Shown: in pieces, positions 44,580 through 53,854 of the stretch
Layout: each line of letters begins with the position of its first letter
Position numbering within the stretch: position 1 is the first letter of the stretch
DNA from: Imbroritus primus
GTDB lineage: Bacteria; Pseudomonadota; Gammaproteobacteria; Burkholderiales; Burkholderiaceae
DNA length: 64,000 bases
Assembly (NCBI GenBank): GCA_000272025.2
Contig: AKCV02000026.1
Span: forward strand, 248,001-312,000
Direction: 5' to 3'
Notes under the pieces: generated by a model
Told to the model about the DNA's origin: nothing
The model's input: the letters and a program-made list of their open reading frames with translations, nothing else
The model's database searches: none
Position numbers and translations under genes: made by a program

Positions 44580-46115
44580 ATGGAATTTAGCACAAAAGCC
44601 CTCGATTGGAGCGCAGCGGGTAAAAATGGTTTCCTGGCCACCAAGACGGATTGCCTGGTGATCGGCGTATTCGAGGGGCAGAACCTGTCCGCGGCGGCCA
44701 AGGCGCTGGATATGGCCACCAAGGGGTTGGTCAGCCGCCTGATCAAGCTCGGGGATTTCGAAGGCAAGGCCGGTACCTGCACGCTGCAGCACGATATCGC
44801 CGGCATCGGCGCGGCCCGTGTGCTGCTCGTGGGCCTCGGCAAGGAGGCTGCATTCGGCGACAAGGCATTTGCCGACGCTGCCCGTGCGGCGCTGGCGGCC
44901 CTGGCTGGTACCAGCGCGGCGAACATCGTGTGGTGCCTGACGGAGCACCCGGCGCGCGACCGGGACATTCCCTGGGGCGTGCAACTGACCACGATGCTGA
45001 TGCGCGAGGCGGCCTACCGCTTCGCCGATCGCCATCCGGCGCTCAAGAGCAAGCGCGACAAGAACACGCGCGGTTTGCGCAAGGTGGTGCTGACTACCGA
45101 TGCTGCATCGGCCAAGGCGGCTGCCACGGCTGCCATGCGCGGTGCGGCCATCGCCAGCGGCATGGACCTTGCCAAGGATCTCGGCAACCTGCCTCCCAAT
45201 ATCTGTACGCCGACCTATCTCGGCGATACTGCGCGCGGCATCGCCAAGGCGTACAAGCTGAAGGTCGAGGTGCTGGGCCGCAAGCAGCTGGAAGCCCTGA
45301 AGATGGGTTCCTTCCTGGCCGTGGCCAAGGGCACTGAGGAGCCGCCGCAGTTCATCGTGCTGCAGTACAACGGTGCGGCCGGTCTCGCCAAGTCGCGCCA
45401 GGCGCCGGTGGTGCTGGTTGGCAAAGGCATCACCTTCGACAGCGGCGGCATTTCGCTCAAGCCCGGCGAAGGCATGGACGAGATGAAGTACGACATGTGC
45501 GGTGCTGCGTCGGTGCTGGGTACCATCCAGGCGGCCGCCGAGATGAAGCTCAAGCTCAACGTGGTCGCCATCGTGCCGACCTGCGAGAATATGCCCAGCG
45601 GCCGCGCCACCAAGCCGGGCGACGTGGTCACCAGCATGTCTGGCCAGACCATCGAAGTCCTCAATACCGATGCCGAAGGCCGCCTGATCCTGTGCGATGC
45701 ACTGACCTACGCCGAGCGCTTCAAGCCGGCCGCGGTGGTCGATGTCGCCACGCTGACGGGGGCCTGCATCATTGCGCTTGGCCACGTCAACAGCGGCCTG
45801 TACGCGCGCAGCGATGCGCTGGCTGAGGAACTGCTCAAGGCAGGCAAGACGATGCTCGATACCGCCTGGCGCATGCCGCTCGACGATGCCTACCAGGAGC
45901 AACTGCATTCCAATTTCGCGGATATCGCCAATATCGGCGGACGTCCGGCTGGCAGCGTGACGGCTGCCTGCTTCCTGGCGCGCTTTACCGAGAAGTACGA
46001 CTGGGCCCACCTCGACATCGCGGGCACAGCATGGAAGAGCGGCGGCAAGGCCAAGGGCGCCACCGGCCGCCCGGTGCCGTTGCTGACCGAGTTCCTGATC
46101 CAGCGCGCAGGCTGA
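44580..46115 (+). CDS. pepA: Leucyl aminopeptidase (M17)
   Basis: A 511-aa cytosolic dizinc aminopeptidase. Catalytic motifs are [17 protein letters not shown] (metal and Lys residues, about 281-297) and [14 protein letters not shown] (signature, about 362-375). The ATG at 44580 follows AGAGAGAAG. It removes N-terminal residues from peptides; some PepA proteins also bind DNA. The divergent lptF and downstream holC match a common betaproteobacterial order. Confidence 0.95.
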   Translation: MEFSTKALDWSAAGKNGFLATKTDCLVIGVFEGQNLSAAAKALDMATKGLVSRLIKLGDFEGKAGTCTLQHDIAGIGAARVLLVGLGKEAAFGDKAFADAARAALAALAGTSAANIVWCLTEHPARDRDIPWGVQLTTMLMREAAYRFADRHPALKSKRDKNTRGLRKVVLTTDAASAKAAATAAMRGAAIASGMDLAKDLGNLPPNICTPTYLGDTARGIAKAYKLKVEVLGRKQLEALKMGSFLAVAKGTEEPPQFIVLQYNGAAGLAKSRQAPVVLVGKGITFDSGGISLKPGEGMDEMKYDMCGAASVLGTIQAAAEMKLKLNVVAIVPTCENMPSGRATKPGDVVTSMSGQTIEVLNTDAEGRLILCDALTYAERFKPAAVVDVATLTGACIIALGHVNSGLYARSDALAEELLKAGKTMLDTAWRMPLDDAYQEQLHSNFADIANIGGRPAGSVTAACFLARFTEKYDWAHLDIAGTAWKSGGKAKGATGRPVPLLTEFLIQRAG

Positions 46116-46128
46116 GCGGAGCGGGGGG

Positions 46129-46569
46129 ATGACGCGTATTGATTTCCATAGCAACGTGCCGGAACGCCTGGGCTACGTGTGCCGGCTGGTGCGCAAGGCC
46201 TATGGGGCCGGCAACCGCATGGTAGTGCATGGCGCGCGTGAGGATCTGGCGCGCCTCGACGGCATGCTGTGGAATTTCAGCCAGCTCGACTTCCTGCCGC
46301 ACTGCCGGCTGGGATCGGCCAAGCCGGAGATGGTCGCGGCGACGCCGATCATCCTGGCCGAGACGCTCGATGACGTGCCCCATCACGACCTGCTGATCAA
46401 CCTGCTGGATGAACCTCCCGCGCTGTTCGCGCGCTTCACGCGCATGATCGAAGTGGTGGGTGCCGATCCCGGGGCGGTGCAGGCTGGCCGCCAGCGCTAC
46501 AAGCATTACCGCGATCATGGTTATCCGCTCGAGCATCATGACATAGGGAATGGGGGACGCAACGCATGA
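46129..46569 (+). CDS. holC: DNA polymerase III chi subunit
   Basis: A 146-aa protein: MTRIDFHSNVPERLGYVCRLVRKAY at the N-terminus and FSQLDFLPHC, then INLLDEPPALFARFTRMIEVV, as in HolC proteins. It links the clamp loader to SSB at the replisome. It starts 13 bp after pepA, the usual pepA-holC pairing, and overlaps the next gene by ATGA. Confidence 0.93.
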   Translation: MTRIDFHSNVPERLGYVCRLVRKAYGAGNRMVVHGAREDLARLDGMLWNFSQLDFLPHCRLGSAKPEMVAATPIILAETLDDVPHHDLLINLLDEPPALFARFTRMIEVVGADPGAVQAGRQRYKHYRDHGYPLEHHDIGNGGRNA

Positions 46570-47027
46570 ACGGGTTTGCATCACGGCCGGATGGCGACGG
46601 TATTCCACTGCTGACCGAGGTTGTCGATCTGACCGAGACGCCGGCCGTCGATCCTGAGGTGCCGTCTGACGCCACCGCATCTGTCGTGCCGCCGGGGTCG
46701 TCCATGTCGGCGCAGTCCGAGACCATGTCTGCCGCCAGCATGTCGATTGATATGCTGGCGCAACCGTTCCATCGCGAATTGCCGCAATCACCGGCCGGCA
46801 TGGCATTGTCCGGCAACGAGGCAGCCAGCCCGCCCGCCGCCGCCGAGGACATCCTGCAGCAGTTCCGCGCCACCTGGCCGGCCATCATCGAGGCCGAATG
46901 CCAGGAAGCGGTACACGCCACGCTGCGCCAGTTTTCCGATCAGCTGGTGGAAACACTGTCAGTCCATCTGACGATTACCCTGCAGGCTCGCCTTGAGACC
47001 TGGCTGGAGGCGCGCTTACGGTCTTGA
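46566..47027 (+). CDS. DUF2486-like hypothetical protein
   Basis: A 153-aa protein with the acidic N-terminal phrase DGIPLLTEVVDL found in Burkholderiales DUF2486 proteins downstream of holC. A low-complexity Ser/Pro/Met region follows, then a helical C-terminus (DILQQFRATWPAIIEAECQEAVHATLRQF). It is translationally coupled to holC. Function unknown; no catalytic motifs are visible. Confidence 0.8.
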   Translation: MNGFASRPDGDGIPLLTEVVDLTETPAVDPEVPSDATASVVPPGSSMSAQSETMSAASMSIDMLAQPFHRELPQSPAGMALSGNEAASPPAAAEDILQQFRATWPAIIEAECQEAVHATLRQFSDQLVETLSVHLTITLQARLETWLEARLRS

Positions 47028-47124
47028 TGGCAGCCGGCTGTCACCCACCTGTATCGTGCACTACGTCGTGCAGCGCGGCGGGGCTGGCCACGGCGCCCTG
47101 CAGTCGAAACGAAGGAGAGGTGGG

Positions 47125-48345
47125 ATGGGGCGTGGGCTGATCGGCTGGCTGGGTCCGGTGTGGACCATCGCCCTGGCGCAACTGTTCGGTACGTCCCTAT
47201 GGTTCAGCGCCAACGGTGTGGCGCACGAGCTGATGGCCGCATGGCAACTCTCGCCGGCCGCACTCGGCTGGCTGACCAATGCCGTGCAGCTGGGCTTTAT
47301 TGTCGGCACACTGGGCATCTCCCTTAGCGGAATCGCTGACCGCTTTCCTGCCAGCCGCATCTTCATCGTCTCCGCCATTGCCGGCGGCGCCAGCAATGCG
47401 GCCTTCGCCTTTCTCGCCGCTGGCCTGCCTGTCGCCATCCTGTGCCGTTTCCTGGTCGGAGTGTCGCTGGCCGGTATCTATCCGCTCGGCATGAAGCTGA
47501 TCGTCAGCTGGGCCCCGCACGGCACCGGCGCGGCGCTGGCGCAACTGGTGGCCATGCTGACCCTCGGCACGGCGTTACCGCACCTGCTGCAGGCGGGGAG
47601 CGGCGGCCTGCCGTGGCAGGCTGTGGTCGGCGCATCCTCGGTGCTCGCCATATTCGGCGCGTTGCTGATTGGCTGGCTTGGCGACGGCCCCCATCTGCCG
47701 AAGGGAGGCCGCCCGGGCACACGTGATGTCCATGCCGGCGCGGTGCTCGCAGCTTTCCGGCGGCCGGCATTTCGTGCCTCGGCATTGGGCTATTTCGGGC
47801 ACATGTGGGAGCTTTACGCGTTCTGGACGGTGGTGCCGCTCTATCTGTTGCAGTCCGGTGTCGCGGCCGCAGTGCCCTTTGGCGGCGCCTCGGGGCTGGC
47901 GTTTCTGGTGATTGCGGCAGGAGCGCTGGGCAGCCTGCTGGGTGGCGTGCTGTCGCGCCGCCAGGGCAGTGTACGCGTGGCGGCGACCGCGCTGGCCCTG
48001 TCGGGGTTGTGCGGACTGGTGTTCGTCTTTGGTTGGCGCAGCTTGCCGCCGGCAGCCTTGCTGGTGCTGATGGTCGTGTGGGGTGCGGCCGTGGTTGCCG
48101 ACTCACCGCATTTCTCAGCCATTTCCGCGCAGGCCTGTCCACCCGGCCTGGTCGGAAGCGCGCTGGCGATCCAGAACGCGCTTGGCTTTGCCATCACGGT
48201 GGTATCGATTGCCATCGTTACGTCGCTGTTCGAACGATGGGCTCTCGATTCGGCCTGGTTGCTGCTAATGGGGCCGATGCTTGGTCTGCTGGGATTCCGT
48301 CCGTTAATGCGTGATCCCGGCATGCTTGCGGCCTCTCGGCAGTAG
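47125..48345 (+). CDS. Major facilitator superfamily transporter
   Basis: A 406-aa protein with about 12 hydrophobic helices in two halves. The MFS loop motif after helix 2 is GIADRFPASRIF (about residue 70), and a charged central loop lies near residue 190 (GDGPHLPKGGRPGTRD). GGAGAGGTGGG precedes the ATG at 47125. Substrate unknown. It has no evident functional link to its neighbours. Confidence 0.87.
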   Translation: MGRGLIGWLGPVWTIALAQLFGTSLWFSANGVAHELMAAWQLSPAALGWLTNAVQLGFIVGTLGISLSGIADRFPASRIFIVSAIAGGASNAAFAFLAAGLPVAILCRFLVGVSLAGIYPLGMKLIVSWAPHGTGAALAQLVAMLTLGTALPHLLQAGSGGLPWQAVVGASSVLAIFGALLIGWLGDGPHLPKGGRPGTRDVHAGAVLAAFRRPAFRASALGYFGHMWELYAFWTVVPLYLLQSGVAAAVPFGGASGLAFLVIAAGALGSLLGGVLSRRQGSVRVAATALALSGLCGLVFVFGWRSLPPAALLVLMVVWGAAVVADSPHFSAISAQACPPGLVGSALAIQNALGFAITVVSIAIVTSLFERWALDSAWLLLMGPMLGLLGFRPLMRDPGMLAASRQ

Positions 48346-48465
48346 CTCGGCAGCCGTACCTCACGCGGTGTGATTGCGGCCGCAGCCGGGGAGCCGGGCA
48401 GGGCTGCCGGACAGAGAGCGTGTTGCCGCGCAACGTGTGCCCCGCTGCATCGGCCGCCAGGACGG

Positions 48466-50139
48466 TCAGCCCGTGAGCGCCCCTTCATTGGCCGGTAGCG
48501 CCAGCCTGGCGAACTTGGCTAGCACGCCACGGGTATAGCGCGGGGCCGGCTGCTGCCATGCCGCCTTGCGCCTGGCCAGTTCTTCCTCGCTGACGTTCAG
48601 CTGCAGCTTGAGCTGATGGGCATCGATGGTGATCGAGTCGCCTTCCTGTACCAGGGCGATGGTGCCGCCCACAAACGCTTCAGGCGCGACATGACCGACC
48701 ACCATGCCCCACGTGCCGCCCGAGAAGCGGCCATCGGTGATGAAGCCGACAGATTCGCCGAGACCTTTGCCGATGATGGCCGAAGTGGGCGCGAGCATTT
48801 CCGGCATGCCGGGGCCGCCCTGCGGACCGAGATAGCGCAGCACGAGCACGTCGCCAGCGTGGATCTGGTCGCCGAGGATGGCGGCCATGGCGCTGTCTTC
48901 ATCGTCGAAGACGCGCGCCGGTCCCGTGATGACAGGGTTCTTCAGGCCGGTGATCTTGGCAATGGCGCCGTCCGGCGCGAGGTTGCCCTTGAGCACGGCA
49001 AGATGTCCCTCCGCGTAGAGCGCCTTGTCGATGGGCATGATCACGTGCTGATCGGCACGCGGCTGATCGGGCACGCTCGCCAGTTCTTCGGCGAGGGTGC
49101 GGCCGGTGATGGTGAGGCAGTCACCATGCAGCAGGCCGGCGTTCAGCAAGATCTTCATCACCTGTGGAATGCCGCCGGCCTGGTGCAGGTCGGTGGCCAC
49201 GTACTGGCCGGAGGGCTTGAGGTTGCAGATCACCGGCACCTTCTTGCGCATGCGCTCGAAATCGTCGATGGTCCATTCGACCTCGGCAGCACGCGCGATG
49301 GCGAGATAATGCAGTACCGCATTGGTCGAGCCACCGGTGGCCATGATCACGGCCACGGCATTCTCGATCGAGCGGCGCGTGATGATGTCGCGTGGCTTGA
49401 TGTCCTTCCTGATCGCCTCCACGAGTACGCGCGCCGATTCGGCGGCGCTGTCGATTTTTTCCTGGTCCGGGTTGGCCATGGTCGAGGAATACAGCAGCGA
49501 CATGCCGAGCGCCTCGAACGATGAGCTCATGGTATTGGCCGTGTACATACCGCCGCATGAGCCGGTCGAGGGGCAGGCATTTTTCTCGATGCCTTCAAAG
49601 TCTTCATCGCTCATGCGGCCCGCGGTGAATTCGCCGACGGCCTCGAACGACGATACGATGGTCAGGTCCTTGCCCTTCCAGTGCCCCGGCTTGATGGTGC
49701 CGCCGTACACATAGATGCCGGGCACGTTGGTGCGGGCCAACGCGATCATGCCGCCCGGCATGTTCTTGTCGCAGCCACCGATCACCACCACGCCATCCAT
49801 CCACTGGCCCTGCACGCAGGTCTCGATGCAATCGGCAATCACTTCGCGCGAGATCAGCGAATACTTCATGCCTTCCGTGCCCATCGACATGCCGTCGGAA
49901 ATCGTCGGCGTGCCGAAGATCTGCGGATTGGCGCTGGCATCCCTGACGGCGGCCACGGCGGCATCGGCCAGCTTCTGCAGGCCGGCATTGCAGGGCGTGA
50001 TGGTCGAATGGCCGTTGGCAATGCCGACCATCGGGTTGTTGAAATCCTCTTTCTCGTAGCCGAGCGCGTAGTACATCGACCGGTTCGGCGAGCGTGCCAC
50101 GCCTTGCGTGACATGGCTGGAGCGTTTGTTGTGGGGCAT
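48466..50139 (-). CDS. ilvD: Dihydroxy-acid dehydratase
   Basis: A 557-aa Fe-S dehydratase. Cluster and metal motifs are [10 protein letters not shown] and [18 protein letters not shown], and the C-terminal part has [19 protein letters not shown]. It catalyses the third step of valine/isoleucine synthesis, and also a pantothenate precursor. AGGAGG precedes the ATG at 50139. It is divergent from a LysR gene that is probably its regulator. Confidence 0.95.
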   Translation of the reverse strand: MPHNKRSSHVTQGVARSPNRSMYYALGYEKEDFNNPMVGIANGHSTITPCNAGLQKLADAAVAAVRDASANPQIFGTPTISDGMSMGTEGMKYSLISREVIADCIETCVQGQWMDGVVVIGGCDKNMPGGMIALARTNVPGIYVYGGTIKPGHWKGKDLTIVSSFEAVGEFTAGRMSDEDFEGIEKNACPSTGSCGGMYTANTMSSSFEALGMSLLYSSTMANPDQEKIDSAAESARVLVEAIRKDIKPRDIITRRSIENAVAVIMATGGSTNAVLHYLAIARAAEVEWTIDDFERMRKKVPVICNLKPSGQYVATDLHQAGGIPQVMKILLNAGLLHGDCLTITGRTLAEELASVPDQPRADQHVIMPIDKALYAEGHLAVLKGNLAPDGAIAKITGLKNPVITGPARVFDDEDSAMAAILGDQIHAGDVLVLRYLGPQGGPGMPEMLAPTSAIIGKGLGESVGFITDGRFSGGTWGMVVGHVAPEAFVGGTIALVQEGDSITIDAHQLKLQLNVSEEELARRKAAWQQPAPRYTRGVLAKFARLALPANEGALTG

Positions 50140-50189
50140 GGCGTCCTCCTGGGGGAATCTGCAGGATGGCGCTTGCGCTATTGCATGTC

Positions 50190-50213
50190 CAATATATTAT
50201 TCAGGCTATATTG
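50190..50213. promoter_or_regulatory. Inverted repeat between ilvD and lysR, probable LysR-box
   Basis: CAATATA (50190-50196) and TATATTG (50207-50213) are perfect 7-bp arms separated by 10 bp. The AT-rich dyad, with a T-N11-A-like core, sits 17 bp before the LysR start and 50 bp before ilvD, the usual place for a LysR recognition site serving both. Confidence 0.6.
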
Positions 50214-50230
50214 AGTTGAAAAACATATCA

Positions 50231-51160
50231 ATGGACTTGCGGCAGTTACGTTACTTCGTTACCGTGGCCGAGGAGCTGCATTTCGGCCGCGCCGCCGAAC
50301 GCCTCGCCATGACCCAGCCACCACTGAGCCAGCAGATTCAGGCCCTAGAGCAGGAACTGGGTGTGCAGCTGTTTGCGCGCACGCGTCGCTCGGTGGCCCT
50401 GACAGCCGTGGGTGCACAGTGGCTGCCCGAGGTCCGGCGCGTGCTGGCCGACGCTGCCGCCTTGCCGGCACTCGCCCAGCGGCTGGCGCGCGGCGAAACC
50501 GGCTCGCTGACCCTGACCTTCGTCAGTACCGCCGACTACGGCATCCTGCCCGGTCTGTTGCGTCAGTTCGGGGAGCGGCATCCCGATGTGTCCCTGCAAT
50601 TGCGCGAAGCCACCAGCGACGTGCAGATCGATGCGCTACTCGCTGGCGAAAGCGATGCGGGCCTCGTCATTCCGCCGCAGCCGGTCAGTTTTCCGGCCAC
50701 GCTCGATTACTTGCCGCTGGCGCGCGAGCGCCTGGTGCTGGCAGTGCCGGAAGGATGGCGGCCGGCGTCGCGCCACGGGCAGGCACGCCTGCGTCGTGGC
50801 GAGGTGGCATTGGCCGAGGCGGCCGATGCGCCGCTGATCCTGTTTCCGCGCCGGAGCGCGCCCGCGTTTTATGACATCATTACGGGCTGCTATGCGGCGC
50901 AGGGGCTGACACCGCGCGTGGGGCAAGAGGCGATCCAGATGCAGACCATCGTCAGCCTGGTGTCCGCGGGCATGGGCGTGGCCCTGGTGCCTGAATCGCT
51001 GCGCCATCTGCGTCGCACAGGCGTGCGCTATCTCGACCTGTCGCCAGATGTCGCGCCGCATGTGACGCCATATGTGGAAACCGGCCTGATATGGCGGCGG
51101 CAGGCCATGACGCCTGCGCTGCAATCATTTGTGGAGATTGCCCGCACCATGTCATCGTGA
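50231..51160 (+). CDS. LysR-family regulator divergent from ilvD
   Basis: A 309-aa LysR protein of the BenM/CatM-like branch (MDLRQLRYFVTVAEELHFGRAAERLAMTQPPLSQQIQALEQELG). The effector domain runs from about residue 90. It starts at 50231; the longer upstream frame crosses the operator and is rejected. The gene order suggests control of ilvD, and possibly of itself. Confidence 0.9.
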   Translation: MDLRQLRYFVTVAEELHFGRAAERLAMTQPPLSQQIQALEQELGVQLFARTRRSVALTAVGAQWLPEVRRVLADAAALPALAQRLARGETGSLTLTFVSTADYGILPGLLRQFGERHPDVSLQLREATSDVQIDALLAGESDAGLVIPPQPVSFPATLDYLPLARERLVLAVPEGWRPASRHGQARLRRGEVALAEAADAPLILFPRRSAPAFYDIITGCYAAQGLTPRVGQEAIQMQTIVSLVSAGMGVALVPESLRHLRRTGVRYLDLSPDVAPHVTPYVETGLIWRRQAMTPALQSFVEIARTMSS

Positions 51161-51244
51161 CGTGGTCCAATGCCTTCGTGTGGTGGCATGGCCGTTGGTG
51201 AACGGTCCATGCTGCTTTCCGATTCTGACAATTGCCTTGCGCTT

Positions 51245-52054
51245 ATGCTGACCCATCCTCAGTTCGACCCTATCGCCGTGCAGATCGGCCCGCTTGCGAT
51301 TCACTGGTATGGCCTGATGTACCTGCTGGCCTTCGTCATGTTCCTGTGGTTCGGACGCCTGCGCATCCGCCAGCCGCATATCGCGGCACAGGGCTGGCAG
51401 GCGCGCGATCTGGACGACATGCTGTTCTATGGCGTGCTCGGTGTGATCCTGGGCGGGCGGCTGGGATACGTGCTGTTCTACAAGCCCTCCTACTACGTGG
51501 CCAACCCGCTCGACCTGTTCAAGGTGTGGGAAGGCGGCATGGCCTTCCATGGCGGCTTTCTCGGCGTGGTCGTCGCCATGTGGCTGTTCGGGCGGGCCCG
51601 CCAGCGCTCGTGGCTGCAGGTCACCGATTTCATCGCGCCGATGGTGCCGTGCGGACTGGCGGCCGGACGCCTCGGCAATTTCATCAACGGCGAGCTGTGG
51701 GGGCGCCCCACCGATGTGCCGTGGGGCATGGTGTTTCCGCAGGCCGGCGACGGCATCGCGCGTCATCCCTCGCAGCTGTACCAGTTTGCCGGCGAAGGCG
51801 TGGCGCTGTTCGTTCTCCTGTGGCTGTTCGCCCGCAAGCCGCGGCCCGTCGGGGCGGTGTCCGGGGCGTTCCTCGCGGGCTACGGCTTCTTCCGCTTTAT
51901 CGCCGAATTCGCCCGCGAGCCTGACAGCTACCTCGGCCTGTTGGCGCTTAACCTATCGATGGGGCAGCTGCTCAGCCTGCCGATGATCGCCGCCGGCATT
52001 GCCATGATGGCGTGGGCGTACCGGCGCGCACCGGCGCCTTCCTCCGGCGCATGA
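51245..52054 (+). CDS. lgt: Prolipoprotein diacylglyceryl transferase
   Basis: A 269-aa membrane enzyme with about seven helices. Key motifs are [11 protein letters not shown] (catalytic-site His), [25 protein letters not shown] (signature) and HPSQLYQF. It transfers diacylglycerol to the lipobox Cys of lipoproteins. The start at [15 protein letters not shown] matches the usual N-terminus; the frame is open to 51170, and an ATG at 51209 is an alternative. Confidence 0.94.
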   Translation: MLTHPQFDPIAVQIGPLAIHWYGLMYLLAFVMFLWFGRLRIRQPHIAAQGWQARDLDDMLFYGVLGVILGGRLGYVLFYKPSYYVANPLDLFKVWEGGMAFHGGFLGVVVAMWLFGRARQRSWLQVTDFIAPMVPCGLAAGRLGNFINGELWGRPTDVPWGMVFPQAGDGIARHPSQLYQFAGEGVALFVLLWLFARKPRPVGAVSGAFLAGYGFFRFIAEFAREPDSYLGLLALNLSMGQLLSLPMIAAGIAMMAWAYRRAPAPSSGA

Positions 52055-52185
52055 GGCACGATTGAGGCGCACTTGAGGCGCGATGTGGGGCGCGATGTGG
52101 GGTGGTTGGAACCGTGCATGGAACGATCGCCATGCTACGGTCACTGAACAGGACGGGCATCTGCCCGCCCTCGCCAGGAGCCCGC

Positions 52186-52800
52186 ATGACGACGATCGGG
52201 GCATCGCCCCATCCAGCTTCCCAGCCTGACAGCGGCACACCGAAACGCAATAGTGACGTGGCGGATCTGCCGCCAGCGGCGCGCCCGGCCGTCGACAACG
52301 GCCAGTATGCGGCGCCCGCGCCGGCCGCGCGTACCGCATTCCAGCGTGACGTTCTCACTGTACTGCCCACCTTACGCCAACCGGTGCCCATGCCGCTGGC
52401 AGGGCAGGATGCTGTCTGTCAGGCCGCGGAGACCGACCGCGACGCGGTGGCATTGCGGACCGAAGTCTCCACGGTCAATGGTGGGAGTGGTTTGTTGTCG
52501 CGTTTCGCATCACCACTGCGGCGCGTGCTGATGCGTGACAACGCCAGCGAAACGTTGCCCAGGGTGCTGGTGGAAGCCCCAGCCCTCCCGGTGCCCGACA
52601 TGCTGCAATCCGTGCCTTCCCCCGCTGCGATGGCGGCCTTGCTGGCCCATCTCCCAACTATGCCCCGCCAGACCGGCCGGCGGCCCCGTCGCGCCATCGG
52701 TGATCCCGAGCGTGATGTGCGGGCCGATGAAGAGGCGGAACAGGCGGAGGCCGAGCGGCAGGCGGCGCTGGCGCGGACGCGCGTGTCGCGGAGGGTATAG
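52186..52800 (+). CDS. Hypothetical protein, Pro/Ala/Arg-rich
   Basis: A 204-aa protein with AGGAG 7 bases before the ATG. No domain is recognised. It is low-complexity, with many Pro, Ala and Arg residues, no membrane segment and a C-terminal charged helix (RADEEAEQAEAERQAALA). It could be a disordered secreted or regulatory protein or a spurious frame in GC-rich DNA. The ribosome site and the lack of an alternative gene on either strand favour it being real. Confidence 0.45.
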   Translation: MTTIGASPHPASQPDSGTPKRNSDVADLPPAARPAVDNGQYAAPAPAARTAFQRDVLTVLPTLRQPVPMPLAGQDAVCQAAETDRDAVALRTEVSTVNGGSGLLSRFASPLRRVLMRDNASETLPRVLVEAPALPVPDMLQSVPSPAAMAALLAHLPTMPRQTGRRPRRAIGDPERDVRADEEAEQAEAERQAALARTRVSRRV

Positions 52801-52887
52801 GGCACAAGCAGGGCAGAAGCGTAGTCACGCAAAGGCCGGCCTTTGCCAGCCGCGGCGTTACCGTGCGCATGGTGAGGGCTCACAGTC

Positions 52888-52930
52888 CGATTCCCGATTC
52901 CCGATTCCCGATTCCCGATTCCCGATTCCC
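52888..52930. repeat. Heptanucleotide tandem repeat 1 (CGATTCC x6)
   Basis: Six perfect copies of CGATTCC (52888-52929) plus one base. It directly abuts a second 7-bp repeat of different sequence. No gene reads through it. Confidence 0.92.
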
Positions 52931-52960
52931 AGAGCCCAGAGCCCAGAGCCCAGAGCCCAG
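52931..52960. repeat. Heptanucleotide tandem repeat 2 (AGAGCCC x4.3)
   Basis: Four perfect copies of AGAGCCC and a two-base partial copy, starting exactly where the first array ends. The shared 7-bp period suggests the arrays arose by a common slippage process. It lies about 130 bp upstream of the GntR start. Confidence 0.92.
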
Positions 52961-53054
52961 GCCCCAGGTGCTGTGACCATGTTCCACCCACCCTAGACCC
53001 GCTCGGCCACCGATCCTGCCATCCGGGATTTTACTGCTTGCTTATTTGCATTAA

Positions 53055-53074
53055 TTATTCATAATTATGAATAA
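53055..53074. promoter_or_regulatory. Perfect 20-bp palindrome before the GntR gene, probable auto-operator
   Basis: TTATTCATAATTATGAATAA is identical to its reverse complement and ends 17 bp before the GntR start codon. Its AT-richness and position suggest it is the operator through which this regulator controls itself and the downstream malonate genes. Confidence 0.75.
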
Positions 53075-53091
53075 CGAATCAGGGAGCAGGC

Positions 53092-53847
53092 ATGCGAATC
53101 GTCCGGCAGGCGTTGTACCAAGAGGTAGCAGACCGGCTGCGGCAAATGATCGATGCCCAGGAGTTGGCCCCGGGCGCATGGATCGACGAACTGCGGCTGG
53201 TGGAGGTCATGGGCATTTCCCGCACGCCGTTGCGCGAGGCCCTCAAAGTGCTCGCCTCCGAGGGGCTGGTGCGCCTCGAGCCGCGTCGCGGCTGCTTTGT
53301 CAATGCGCTCACCGAGCGTGATCTCGACGACATCTTTCCACTGATGGCATTGCTGGAGGGGCGGTGCGCCTTTGAGGCAGCCACGCGTGCCACGGATGCC
53401 GACCTGCAAGCCCTTGAAGCGCCTCACGCCAAGCTGTGCCGGCATGCCGAGGCCGGCGAGATCGACGCGTACTACGAAACCAACTACGAAATCCACGAAA
53501 CCATTCAGCGGCTTGCCGGCAACGTCTGGCTGAGCGGGGTGATCGACGACCTGCGCAAGGTGCTGCGCCTGTCCCGCCACAAGAGCCTGATGCTACCCGG
53601 CCGGATGGCGCAGTCGTGCGCCGAGCACCTGGCGGTGTTTGCCGCGCTCAAGGAGCGTGATCCGGTGCGCGCGGAAGCGCTGATGAAAACCCACCTTCTG
53701 AACCAACGCGTGGCGTTGCGGGTCTTGGATGGTGAGACCGAGGGCGCCGCCGCGACGGACTCGACGGCTCATCCTTCCGCTCCCGTGCTGCCCCATTCAC
53801 GCAAGCGGCGCCTGACGCTTGCGGCATCTACGACGTCCGATGAGTGA
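53092..53847 (+). CDS. GntR-family (FCD) regulator of the malonate unit
   Basis: A 251-aa protein. The winged helix spans about residues 7-75 (LYQEVADRLRQMI, then ISRTPLREALKVLASEGLVRLEPRRG), followed by an FCD domain with NYEIHETI and SCAEHLAVF metal-type His residues. GGGAGCAGGC precedes the ATG. Like MatR in other malonate operons it is the first gene, immediately followed by malonyl-CoA decarboxylase. The last 30 residues (DSTAHPSAPVLPHSRKRRLTL) look like an unstructured tail. Confidence 0.9.
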   Translation: MRIVRQALYQEVADRLRQMIDAQELAPGAWIDELRLVEVMGISRTPLREALKVLASEGLVRLEPRRGCFVNALTERDLDDIFPLMALLEGRCAFEAATRATDADLQALEAPHAKLCRHAEAGEIDAYYETNYEIHETIQRLAGNVWLSGVIDDLRKVLRLSRHKSLMLPGRMAQSCAEHLAVFAALKERDPVRAEALMKTHLLNQRVALRVLDGETEGAAATDSTAHPSAPVLPHSRKRRLTLAASTTSDE

Positions 53848-53854
53848 GAGTGTC

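Larger units (their letters stand above)
52801..53091. other. Intergenic region with heptamer repeats and palindromic operator
   Basis: About 290 bp without a gene. It contains the two 7-bp tandem repeats (52888-52960), an AT-rich promoter-like stretch and the perfect palindrome at 53055-53074 in front of the GntR gene. Confidence 0.6.

Noticed and set aside
52888-52960. Possible CRISPR array
   Set aside because: The units are 7 bp with no spacers and there are no cas genes; these are simple tandem repeats.
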